DNA from: JBAZCO01 sp041654915
Lineage (GTDB): Bacteria > Bacillota > Clostridia > Christensenellales > DTU072
Length of the DNA stretch: 17,608 nucleotides
Direction: 5' to 3'
NCBI GenBank assembly: GCA_041654915.1
Contig: JBAZCO010000026.1
Location: 1-17,608, forward strand
Shown: in pieces, positions 6,372-12,810 of the stretch
How positions within the stretch are numbered: position 1 is the stretch's first letter
How the letters are laid out: every line of letters begins with the position of its first letter
Notes under the pieces: generated by a model
The model's database searches: none
What the model saw: only the letters and a program-made list of their open reading frames with translations
What the model was told of the DNA's origin: nothing
Made by a program: the position numbers and the translations under genes

Positions 6372-6923
6372 ATGAAACTGCTTATGCATACTTGCTGCGC
6401 CCCTTGTTCGGTGCAGTGTATACAATCTCTTAGAGATGAGGGTCTAGAGCCCACCCTATTTTGGTACAACCCAAATATACACCCTTATACCGAATATAAA
6501 AATCGCCTTGATGCACTTATAAGTTACGCAAAAACTGCGGATATCACCTTGATAAAAAAAGATGAGTATGGGCTAGAGCACTTTTTAACAAGTGTGATGC
6601 CAAGTTACCACGAGAGGTGCGCCTTTTGCTATGCTAGCCGCCTAGAAGAAACGGCAAAATTTGCATCTCAAAACGGCTATGGCGCATATACCACCACCCT
6701 ATTAATTAGCCCTTACCAAAACCATAGCTTGCTTTGCAAGATGGGCAAGGAGTTTGGACAAAAGTATGGTGTAATGTTTTGCTACAAGGATTTTCGCCCC
6801 CTGTTTAGAGAGGGGCAGCGTATTGCACGGGAGCAAGGCTTGTATATGCAAAAATATTGCGGCTGCATCTTTAGCGAAATGGAGCGGTATTTGCCAGATA
6901 AGCGCCCCAAAACATCCGACTAG
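6372..6923 (+). CDS. queH: Epoxyqueuosine reductase QueH
   Basis: QueH reduces epoxyqueuosine to queuosine at position 34 of tRNAs with GUN anticodons; it is the non-cobalamin alternative to QueG. The protein has 183 residues, the usual length of this former DUF208 family. It begins MKLLMHTCCAPC (Cys8, Cys9, Cys12). The NIHPYTEYKNR segment, ERCAFCYASRLEETA (Cys83, Cys86), TTTLLISPYQNH and the C-terminal QKYCGCIFSE (Cys163, Cys165) follow. These cysteines match the metal and iron-sulfur ligand set of the family. It is a monocistronic gene between the coat pair and the M23 peptidase; no other queuosine genes are present, so the precursor genes are elsewhere or precursor is salvaged. Confidence 0.95.
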   Translation: MKLLMHTCCAPCSVQCIQSLRDEGLEPTLFWYNPNIHPYTEYKNRLDALISYAKTADITLIKKDEYGLEHFLTSVMPSYHERCAFCYASRLEETAKFASQNGYGAYTTTLLISPYQNHSLLCKMGKEFGQKYGVMFCYKDFRPLFREGQRIAREQGLYMQKYCGCIFSEMERYLPDKRPKTSD

Positions 6924-6949
6924 GTTTCCCATACCAAGAAATACAAGAT

Positions 6950-6978
6950 TTGCTAGTTTTCACATTGTCTTTTATATA
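6950..6978 (+). promoter_or_regulatory. Possible promoter of the M23 peptidase gene
   Basis: TTGCTA (6950-6955) and TATATA (6973-6978) are 17 bases apart, giving a start point near 6985 and a leader of about 39 bases. That leader is almost pure A/T and has no Shine-Dalgarno sequence. Both hexamers deviate from consensus. Confidence 0.4.
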
Positions 6979-7023
6979 GCAGCTTAAATTAATATTTTTA
7001 AAAAAGTATAGCAAAATAAAAAT

Positions 7024-7995
7024 ATGAATATAAAAAAAGCAGTCTGCCTTATTTTGTTGGCGGCATTAATTATGTTGTTTTGCGCAGGGTTTGTGAGCCA
7101 AGCGGCAAACACCCAAGAGAATACCTATATAAAATGGGTGGACAACCGCATTCCCTACGAAGTACTTTTGTCTGCATATGAGTACCAATTAACATACCGC
7201 AATTCGGACACGGTGGAGTTTGATTTTGTAAAGGCGCTTGCCTATTTAGCAGCAAAAAACGGCAACAACTTTTCGGTTAAGGGAGATATAAAGGCGCTTT
7301 CCGACCTTGTTAATATGCTAAAAGAGGGTAGGAAAATAGATAGTTTTTACGGCGAAAATAAGTATTATAAATACTATGTTGAGGCGTATGGTGCAATTTT
7401 TGCCGAGTTTATTGGAGAGTACACGCTCCCTAACGGGCAAACCGCCTATGGACTAAAGAATTATCACCCCTTCCCAAAGGGATATTGGTATTCTCACGGT
7501 GACGACTTTGGCAATAGCCGCTCTTATGGTTTTAAAAGAAAACATCTAGGACACGACATTATGGGGTCTATCGGCACTCCGATTATCGCAATAGAAGGAG
7601 GGGTTGTAACCGAGTTTGGCTGGAACAAGTACGGCGGTTGGCGGCTTGGCATACGCTCTCACGATAAAAAACGCTCCTATTACTATGCACACCTTAGGAA
7701 AAACAAGCCCTATGCCAACGGACTAGAAAAGGGCGCTACCGTAAAAGCGGGCGAAGTAATAGGCTATTTGGGCATAACAGGATACAGTACCAAAGAGAAT
7801 ACCAATATGACAGGACAACCCCACCTGCATTTGGGAATGCAGCTAATATTTGATGAGTGCCAATACCAAGGGGCAAAGGAAATATGGATAGATATGTATA
7901 ATATCACTAAATTCCTATCCCATAACATGGCAACGGTATACAAAGAGGACGGCGAATATTACAATCCTAACTTGCGCCCCCCGAGCGCAAGCTAG
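7024..7995 (+). CDS. Secreted M23-family (LytM-type) metallopeptidase
   Basis: This is a predicted zinc endopeptidase acting on peptidoglycan cross-bridges or stem peptides outside the cell. It has 323 residues. A Sec signal peptide (KK then a hydrophobic stretch, residues 4-27, likely cleavage after VSQA) is followed by a region of about 120 residues that I do not recognise. The peptidase domain covers about 145-300: zinc motif HLGHD (His174, Asp178), GGVVTEFGW, YYYAHL with catalytic His223, KAGEVIGYLG, and the second zinc motif HLHLG (His267, His269). All four M23 landmarks are intact, so it is probably active. The start lacks a ribosome site: the 35 bases before the ATG contain no GG. The cysteine at 20 is preceded by Phe, so a lipoprotein is unlikely. 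A sporulation role is possible given the host but is not shown. Confidence 0.9.
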   Translation: MNIKKAVCLILLAALIMLFCAGFVSQAANTQENTYIKWVDNRIPYEVLLSAYEYQLTYRNSDTVEFDFVKALAYLAAKNGNNFSVKGDIKALSDLVNMLKEGRKIDSFYGENKYYKYYVEAYGAIFAEFIGEYTLPNGQTAYGLKNYHPFPKGYWYSHGDDFGNSRSYGFKRKHLGHDIMGSIGTPIIAIEGGVVTEFGWNKYGGWRLGIRSHDKKRSYYYAHLRKNKPYANGLEKGATVKAGEVIGYLGITGYSTKENTNMTGQPHLHLGMQLIFDECQYQGAKEIWIDMYNITKFLSHNMATVYKEDGEYYNPNLRPPSAS

Positions 7996-8072
7996 GGTTA
8001 AAGCATTATGCAAGCCGCCAAAACATAAATATCAAAATATGGGCAATATAAGCTCACCTTGACAGGGGCACT

Positions 8073-8164
8073 AGCTTTACAATTACGGCGGGCAAAGCTT
8101 TACAATTACGGCGGGCAAAGCTTTACAATTACGGCGGGCAAAGCTTTACAATTACGGCGGGCAA
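8073..8164. repeat. Four perfect 23-bp tandem repeats upstream of tilS
   Basis: Four identical head-to-tail copies of AGCTTTACAATTACGGCGGG plus CAA occupy 92 bases without a mismatch, ending 14 bases before the tilS promoter -35. Each junction makes the palindrome AAAGCTTT. The period is not a multiple of three, and all three plus frames stay open through the array, which spuriously extends the tilS frame upstream. The rest of the 219-base gap between the M23 gene and tilS shows nothing recognisable. There are no spacers, so it is not a CRISPR array. Confidence 0.97.
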
Positions 8165-8178
8165 AGAGCTTACCTTTC

Positions 8179-8207
8179 TTTACAAATGCTAAGGTTTTTG
8201 CTATAAT
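8179..8207 (+). promoter_or_regulatory. Sigma-A promoter of tilS-hpt-cca, predicted leaderless start
   Basis: TTTACA (8179-8184) and consensus TATAAT (8202-8207) are separated by exactly 17 bases. Normal spacing places transcription initiation at about 8214-8215, the A of the tilS ATG. The first gene of the operon would therefore be read from a leaderless or near-leaderless mRNA, in agreement with the absence of a Shine-Dalgarno sequence. Confidence 0.75.
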
Positions 8208-8214
8208 CTTTACT

Positions 8215-9486
8215 ATGTTAGAAAATATTTGCAGATTATCCAAAATAGGGGCGGCGGTGTCGGGCGGAGCAGACTCTATGGTTATGCTAGAGATGCTTTT
8301 AGAAAGCGGTTTTTTGGTAACGGCAATAAACATTGAGCATGGCATACGGGGAAAAGACTCCCAAAAAGATACCGACTTTGTATTGAAGTACTGCAAAAAA
8401 AGGGGGGTGGAGTGCCTACCCTTTACCGTAAATGCCCCTGAATATGCCAAAGCTCAAGGCATATCGGTAGAGCTTGCCGCACGCATACTTCGCTATCGTG
8501 TTTTTGACGATTTATTAAAGAACAAAACAGTAGACACCATTGCGCTTGCTCACCACAAAGGCGACCAAGCGGAAACCTTGCTTATGCGACTATTTAGAGG
8601 GACGGGAGTTAGAGGGCTTAGGGGAATTGTGGATAGAGTTGGATATATTCATCCGCTGCTCAATCGTTCAAAGGCGGAGATTTTGCAATATGCCAAAGAG
8701 CGTAACATACCCTTTGTGTCCGATGCGACCAACGCAGACAGCGCCTATACCAGAAACTTTATTCGCAACGAAGTGATGCTGCTTGTTGCTAACAGATATC
8801 CTAATGCAGAGGCAACCCTTTCCCGCACGGCAGAAGTTTTTCTAGAATTAGAGGATTATTTATTGAGTGAAATTACTCCTCACACACGAGAGGGAAATGC
8901 GTTTTTCCTGCCCTTAACCACCCTGAACAGGCACGGGGCGATAGCAAAAAAATCGGTAGCCGAGTGCTTGAGGGCAATGGGGATAGAAAATGATATAGAA
9001 TTTAGCCATCTTGAGGCGATTATTCGCTTGAAAGACTTGCAAAACAACGCTAAAATAGATTTGCCCTTTGGGGTAGAGGTGATTAAAGAGTACGAACGCT
9101 TGGCTTTTGTGAAAAAAAAGGATGTGTTAAGCTTTTGCCAACCCTTTGGTCTACACAATGCCTACCGCCTAAACGGAGCGGAATACGCATTTATTCCCCA
9201 CACCGCCAAAGGGTGCTCCACATTCGACCCAGACAGAATACCCCCAAATGCGGTGGTGAGAACAAGGCGAAAAGGTGATACTTTCAAAAAAATAGGCGGG
9301 GGCAGCAAGCCGCTTGCTGAATACTTTACCGATATAAAAATGCCGCTCCGCCTAAGAGATTCGGCATTGCTTATCGCAAGCGGCAATAATATTCTTGCCG
9401 TGCTTGACGGCGATGTGGGCGAGGCGCTAAAAATTACCAATGACAGTAAAAAAATATACAAAATAATCAAAAGAGAGGATAAATAG
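8215..9486 (+). CDS. tilS: tRNA(Ile)-lysidine synthase TilS
   Basis: TilS joins lysine to cytidine 34 of the AUA-reading tRNA(Ile), using ATP, and is normally essential. The 423-residue protein has the N-type ATP pyrophosphatase PP-loop SGGADS (16-21). NIEHGIRG, LAHHKGDQAETLLMRLFRGTG (111-131, with Gly where many homologues have Asp or Asn) and YTRNFIRNEV (178-187) follow. A C-terminal substrate-binding domain contains RRKGDTF. The frame is open upstream to a TTG at 8059, but that extension is encoded by tandem repeats and spans the promoter, so the ATG at 8215 is chosen. There is no ribosome site before it. hpt begins four bases after the stop, the usual tilS-hpt pairing. Confidence 0.94.
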   Translation: MLENICRLSKIGAAVSGGADSMVMLEMLLESGFLVTAINIEHGIRGKDSQKDTDFVLKYCKKRGVECLPFTVNAPEYAKAQGISVELAARILRYRVFDDLLKNKTVDTIALAHHKGDQAETLLMRLFRGTGVRGLRGIVDRVGYIHPLLNRSKAEILQYAKERNIPFVSDATNADSAYTRNFIRNEVMLLVANRYPNAEATLSRTAEVFLELEDYLLSEITPHTREGNAFFLPLTTLNRHGAIAKKSVAECLRAMGIENDIEFSHLEAIIRLKDLQNNAKIDLPFGVEVIKEYERLAFVKKKDVLSFCQPFGLHNAYRLNGAEYAFIPHTAKGCSTFDPDRIPPNAVVRTRRKGDTFKKIGGGSKPLAEYFTDIKMPLRLRDSALLIASGNNILAVLDGDVGEALKITNDSKKIYKIIKREDK

Positions 9487-9490
9487 CTTT

Positions 9491-10033
9491 ATGCATCCAG
9501 ACATTTTAAAAGTACTGCTCACCAAAGAACAAATTAACAAAAGAGTGGACGAGTTGGCTGCCCAAATCACCGCTGACTATCAAGGCAAAAGCGTACTAAT
9601 GGTATGCGTGCTTAGGGGTGCGGTATTGTTTTTTGCCGACCTTGCCCGCAAGATAGCGCTTGATGTGCAAATGGACTTTATGGCAGTATCAAGCTACGGC
9701 GGCACTAACACTTCTACAAGCGGCGAGGTTAGAATTGTAAAAGACCTAGCCCAACCCGTAGAGGGGCTTAATGTGATAATTGTAGAGGATATTATTGACA
9801 GCGGGCATACGCTAAGATATCTTAAAAACTTGTTAAAGGCACGCAAGCCCGCCTCAATTAAGGTATGTGCGCTTCTGGATAAACCCGAGCGCCGTGCGAT
9901 AAGGATAAACGGCGACTATGTTGGGTTTGCGATACCCAATGAGTTCGTTGTGGGATACGGATTAGATTATAATGAGAAATATAGGAGTTTGGAAGAGGTA
10001 TGTGTGCTAAAGCCTTCGGTTTACGGCGGATGA
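9491..10033 (+). CDS. hpt: Hypoxanthine phosphoribosyltransferase
   Basis: This enzyme salvages hypoxanthine (and usually guanine) with PRPP to give IMP/GMP. It has 180 residues, standard for bacterial Hpt. It shows the CVLRGA loop (39-44), SSYGG (67-71), RIVKD (81-85), the PRPP-binding motif VEDIIDSGHT (98-107) and the C-terminal EFVVGYGLDYNEKYRSL (151-167) that binds purine and metal. AGAGAGGA upstream lies inside the end of tilS. The stop overlaps the cca start (ATGA), so the three genes form one operon. In Bacillota tilS-hpt is often followed by ftsH; here cca takes that place. Confidence 0.96.
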   Translation: MHPDILKVLLTKEQINKRVDELAAQITADYQGKSVLMVCVLRGAVLFFADLARKIALDVQMDFMAVSSYGGTNTSTSGEVRIVKDLAQPVEGLNVIIVEDIIDSGHTLRYLKNLLKARKPASIKVCALLDKPERRAIRINGDYVGFAIPNEFVVGYGLDYNEKYRSLEEVCVLKPSVYGG

Positions 10034-11355
10034 CAGTATCCACTCCCTTAGAGGAGCTGGCAAATCTTTTCCCCACGCCGCTATACATTGTGGGCGGGGC
10101 GGTAAGGGACTTTGTTGCGGGGTTTCCCGTGTCGGATATAGACCTTGCCGCATCCCTTAAACCTGACGAATTAATAGCTATCCTAAAGGACAGCAATTTT
10201 AAGGTTTCGCCCACAAGTCTTAAACTTGGCACGCTAAAAATTAGAGCAAAGAACGAGAGCTACGAATACACCTCTTTCCGTACCGACAGCTACCCGCTTG
10301 ACGGCTCACACCGTCCGTCCGATGTTAAGTTCACCAAAGAGATTAAAGAGGACGCTCTGCGGCGTGATTTTACGATAAATGCCGTTTATTATCATATAAA
10401 AACTCAAGAATTTGTAGACCTTTGCGGCGGAATTCCCGATATTAAAAACCGCCTGATACGCACAACAGCCCATCCCGAAAAGGTGCTTAAAGAGGATGCT
10501 TTGCGGGTGCTAAGAGGAATAAGGATAGCTGCCCAAACGGGATTTGAAATAGAGAACAAGACTTTTGCCGCCCTTGCCGCATATGCGTCGGGGCTAAAAA
10601 ATATTGCCGCCGAAAGGATAAGAGAGGAATTTGATAAGATAATTATTGCCGATACCCACCTTGGCATAAAGGACGGGCATATACGGGGCTTGAGGCTGCT
10701 TGACGAGATAGGAGCGCTAAAGTATATCGTACCCGAACTATTGGAGGGGAAAGGTGTTTTGCAGCGTGCAGACTTTCATAAATATGATGTTTTTGGACAC
10801 GCTCTTAGCGTATTTGAGGCTGCTCCGCCCGAGATACGGCTTGCCGCACTACTGCACGATATAGCAAAGCCTGCCACCCTGCGCAAAACAGGGCGCTTTG
10901 CAGGACACGATAAGGCGGGAGCGGAAATGGCGGTAAATATTATGCGGCGGTTGGTATATCCCGAGGCAGAAATAAGGCGGGTTAAAAAATTGATAGCGGC
11001 GCATATGTACGACTTGGACAACAAGACAGGAGAGAAAAAACTGCGCCTGTTTATTTTGGAACATTGCGATATAATAGAGGATTTAATCAAGCTAAAGCGT
11101 GCCGATATAGCGGGCGGCGGTATAATAAAGGAAGATGTTCCCTTGCGACTTGAAGAAACTTACCACAGTATGCTAAACGAAGGGGTGGCTTTCTCTATCA
11201 AAGCGTTGCCGATAAGCGGCAGAGATTTGCTTGAACTTGATATCCCTGCAAACACGAGAGGGGCGCTCCTAGGCGATTTATTAAAGCGTTCGGTAAATGA
11301 TAGCGCCCTGCGCACACGAGAGGCGGCACTAAACTTTGCCAAAAAATATAAGTAG
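10030..11355 (+). CDS. cca: CCA tRNA nucleotidyltransferase with HD domain
   Basis: This is a class II tRNA nucleotidyltransferase of 441 residues that builds or repairs the 3' CCA end of tRNAs. The catalytic head has GGAVRD (22-27) and the metal-binding pair Asp36/Asp38 in SDIDLA. RRDFTINA (111-118) and the nucleotide-selecting EDALR (155-159) follow, then LRGIRIAAQTGF. A C-terminal HD domain follows, with LLHDIAKP (His276, Asp277) and AGHDKAG; HD domains in this family often carry phosphohydrolase activity. The ISGRDLL tail is also typical. The ATG overlaps the hpt stop by ATGA, indicating coupled translation; an in-frame ATG at 10000 lies deep in hpt and is rejected. CCA-adding versus A-adding or poly(A) polymerase activity cannot be fully separated by eye; the EDxxR motif and single-copy context favour CCA addition. 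Confidence 0.93.
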   Translation: MTVSTPLEELANLFPTPLYIVGGAVRDFVAGFPVSDIDLAASLKPDELIAILKDSNFKVSPTSLKLGTLKIRAKNESYEYTSFRTDSYPLDGSHRPSDVKFTKEIKEDALRRDFTINAVYYHIKTQEFVDLCGGIPDIKNRLIRTTAHPEKVLKEDALRVLRGIRIAAQTGFEIENKTFAALAAYASGLKNIAAERIREEFDKIIIADTHLGIKDGHIRGLRLLDEIGALKYIVPELLEGKGVLQRADFHKYDVFGHALSVFEAAPPEIRLAALLHDIAKPATLRKTGRFAGHDKAGAEMAVNIMRRLVYPEAEIRRVKKLIAAHMYDLDNKTGEKKLRLFILEHCDIIEDLIKLKRADIAGGGIIKEDVPLRLEETYHSMLNEGVAFSIKALPISGRDLLELDIPANTRGALLGDLLKRSVNDSALRTREAALNFAKKYK

Positions 11356-11363
11356 CCCGCAAA

Positions 11364-11417
11364 GCAAAAGAGTTTTTAAATTTTATCCTTGCAAAAGGGT
11401 TTTTAAATTTTATCCTT
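11364..11417. repeat. 27-bp tandem duplication downstream of cca
   Basis: Two adjacent 27-bp copies (11364-11390 and 11391-11417) beginning GCAAAAG and ending TTTTATCCTT differ at a single base (A/G). They fill the first part of the 140-base gap between cca and the VanW gene. No terminator hairpin is evident in this gap. Confidence 0.93.
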
Positions 11418-11483
11418 GATTTTGCCAAAAATTATACTATCTCTTTTTATTATTAAAGTACCACTAATTATATTTTAAACACT

Positions 11484-11492
11484 CATACTATA
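11484..11492 (+). promoter_or_regulatory. Possible -10 element directly before the VanW gene
   Basis: CATACTATA lies four bases before the ATG. It matches the -10 pattern CATANNNTA of sigma-K-type sporulation promoters and overlaps CATACTA (sigma-G/F like), but I found no matching -35 at the right distance. If real, the mRNA would begin at or beside the ATG. No Shine-Dalgarno sequence is present. Confidence 0.25.
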
Positions 11493-11495
11493 ACT

Positions 11496-12686
11496 ATGCG
11501 GAAAAAGGTGTTTACCGCAGTTGCGGTATTAATAATTATTGCCCTTCAACTTATGGCGGGGGGCGCTATGCGTGGCGGACGGTTTTCTTTCACCTTGTAC
11601 GACGGAGAAATTCCCGTACTGCAAAAGGAATATCCCATTAGCTTTGCGTTAAAAGTTAGAGTTGCAGTACTGTACAAGGGAGATTATTTAAGGTATTATC
11701 AATCTCTTGCAAGCAAAAAAGATGCCCTTTATTTAATTAATGAGGAGCTTGGTAAAGATGCGGAAAAAGCCGCCAAAGCCCTCGAATATCCGCCAGAGGC
11801 AGCAACCGTGGAGTGGGATAAAAACAAGTTTACCTACCACGACGGCAAAGACGGCGTGGCGATTAACAGAGAGATACTTGCAAGGGATGTTTTTGCAAGC
11901 TTTAGCAAAAGTTTTTCCGTCAAGCTAAAAAAAGAGGCGCTCTCCCCTTCTCCAAGCAAGCAAGAACTCATTGATGCCACAGCCAAACTTTCGTCTTATA
12001 CCACTTATTACAGTTCCTCATCAAGGGAGAGAAAACATAATATTGCGCTTGCGGCAAGGCGAATAAATGGCACGGTAATAGCGCCTAACGATATATTTTC
12101 ATTTAACCAAACTGTGGGCGCACGCACAAAAGAAAATGGCTTTCTCACCGCTAAAATCATAGAGCGGGGCAAGTTTGTAGACGGTGTGGGCGGCGGTGTG
12201 TGCCAAGCATCCACTACCATATATAATGCGGCTCTTCTTGCAGGAGTGAAAATCGTGAGAGCAGAGGCGCACTCTCTGCCCGTTTCCTATGCCCCCTTAT
12301 CTTTTGATGCAATGGTAAGTTCACATTCAGACTTGGTTTTCACCAACGAAACTGCCTATAATTACTACATTTCTGCTGTAACTAATAATGATAGCGCAAC
12401 CTTTACCTTTTACGGCGTAAATACCTTTGGGGATGCAAAGCCACGCTTAAAAAGCATTACATTAAGGTCTATCCCATCCAGCGACTACGAAATAATAGAG
12501 GATGACAGCTTAGTACCGCCGGGAAGTGGGGAGCATATAATAAAAGAGCCCAAAAGCGGCTATATATCCGAAGGTTACATTGAACTATACTTGGACGGGA
12601 AATTGATTAATTCAGAACGAATAAGAAAGGATAGATACCTCCCTCAAAAAGGCATTAAGGCTATTAGAAAGACTTCTGCGGCTTGA
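11496..12686 (+). CDS. VanW-domain cell-envelope protein with G5-like C-terminus
   Basis: A 396-residue exported protein. Residues 5-22 form a hydrophobic N-terminal signal or anchor. Residues 30-150 resemble the putative peptidoglycan-binding region found upstream of VanW domains. Residues 165-310 are the VanW domain: RRINGTVIAPNDIFSFNQTVGART, the hallmark GGGVCQASTTIYNAALLAG (232-250) and RAEAHSLPVSY. Residues 331-388 look like a G5-type segment (YIELYLDGKLINSERIRKDRYLPQKGI). VanW proteins occur in some vancomycin-resistance clusters but are far more widespread, and their biochemical role is unresolved; nothing here points to glycopeptide resistance, since no vanHAXRS genes are present. The start has no ribosome site but encodes a proper signal sequence. 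It stands alone between cca and the ABC transporter. Confidence 0.85.
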   Translation: MRKKVFTAVAVLIIIALQLMAGGAMRGGRFSFTLYDGEIPVLQKEYPISFALKVRVAVLYKGDYLRYYQSLASKKDALYLINEELGKDAEKAAKALEYPPEAATVEWDKNKFTYHDGKDGVAINREILARDVFASFSKSFSVKLKKEALSPSPSKQELIDATAKLSSYTTYYSSSSRERKHNIALAARRINGTVIAPNDIFSFNQTVGARTKENGFLTAKIIERGKFVDGVGGGVCQASTTIYNAALLAGVKIVRAEAHSLPVSYAPLSFDAMVSSHSDLVFTNETAYNYYISAVTNNDSATFTFYGVNTFGDAKPRLKSITLRSIPSSDYEIIEDDSLVPPGSGEHIIKEPKSGYISEGYIELYLDGKLINSERIRKDRYLPQKGIKAIRKTSAA

Positions 12687-12754
12687 AAAAGGCACTTATT
12701 TCTTTGTTTGTTGCAGGCGAGGGTATTTTTGATGCTTTTTTTAAGGGGATGGTG

Positions 12755-12796
12755 TATAATTAAAAATGCTTTAATCTTTTTCCGCTTTTTAAGCGG
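12755..12796 (+). promoter_or_regulatory. Promoter -10 and leader hairpin of the ABC transporter gene
   Basis: A consensus TATAAT (12755-12760) precedes a leader of about 44 bases. No good -35 is visible at 17 bases; TTGATG sits 20 bases upstream. The leader contains the hairpin CCGCTT-TTT-AAGCGG (12782-12796), placed five bases before the GGAG ribosome site (12802-12805), where it could affect translation. Confidence 0.45.
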
Positions 12797-12810
12797 TCGC
12801 TGGAGTTCTT

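Noticed and set aside
7024..7104. Lipoprotein signal on the M23 peptidase
   Set aside because: The only candidate cysteine (residue 20) is preceded by Phe and does not fit a lipobox; a normal Sec cleavage after VSQA is more likely.
8059..8064. TTGACA as a promoter -35 upstream of the repeats
   Set aside because: No -10-like hexamer occurs at 15-19 bases; the sequence there is the GC-rich repeat.
8073..8164. CRISPR array or plasmid-type iterons
   Set aside because: The copies are contiguous with no spacers and no cas genes, and there is no replication initiator gene or other origin feature nearby.
8059..8214. A 52-residue N-terminal extension of TilS starting at TTG 8059
   Set aside because: It is encoded by the 23-bp repeats read in three different frames, contains the predicted promoter, has no ribosome site, and TilS homologues start near the PP-loop as the ATG at 8215 does.
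10000..10029. Longer Cca from the ATG at 10000
   Set aside because: It would overlap hpt by 34 bases; the ATGA overlap at 10030 is the expected coupled start.
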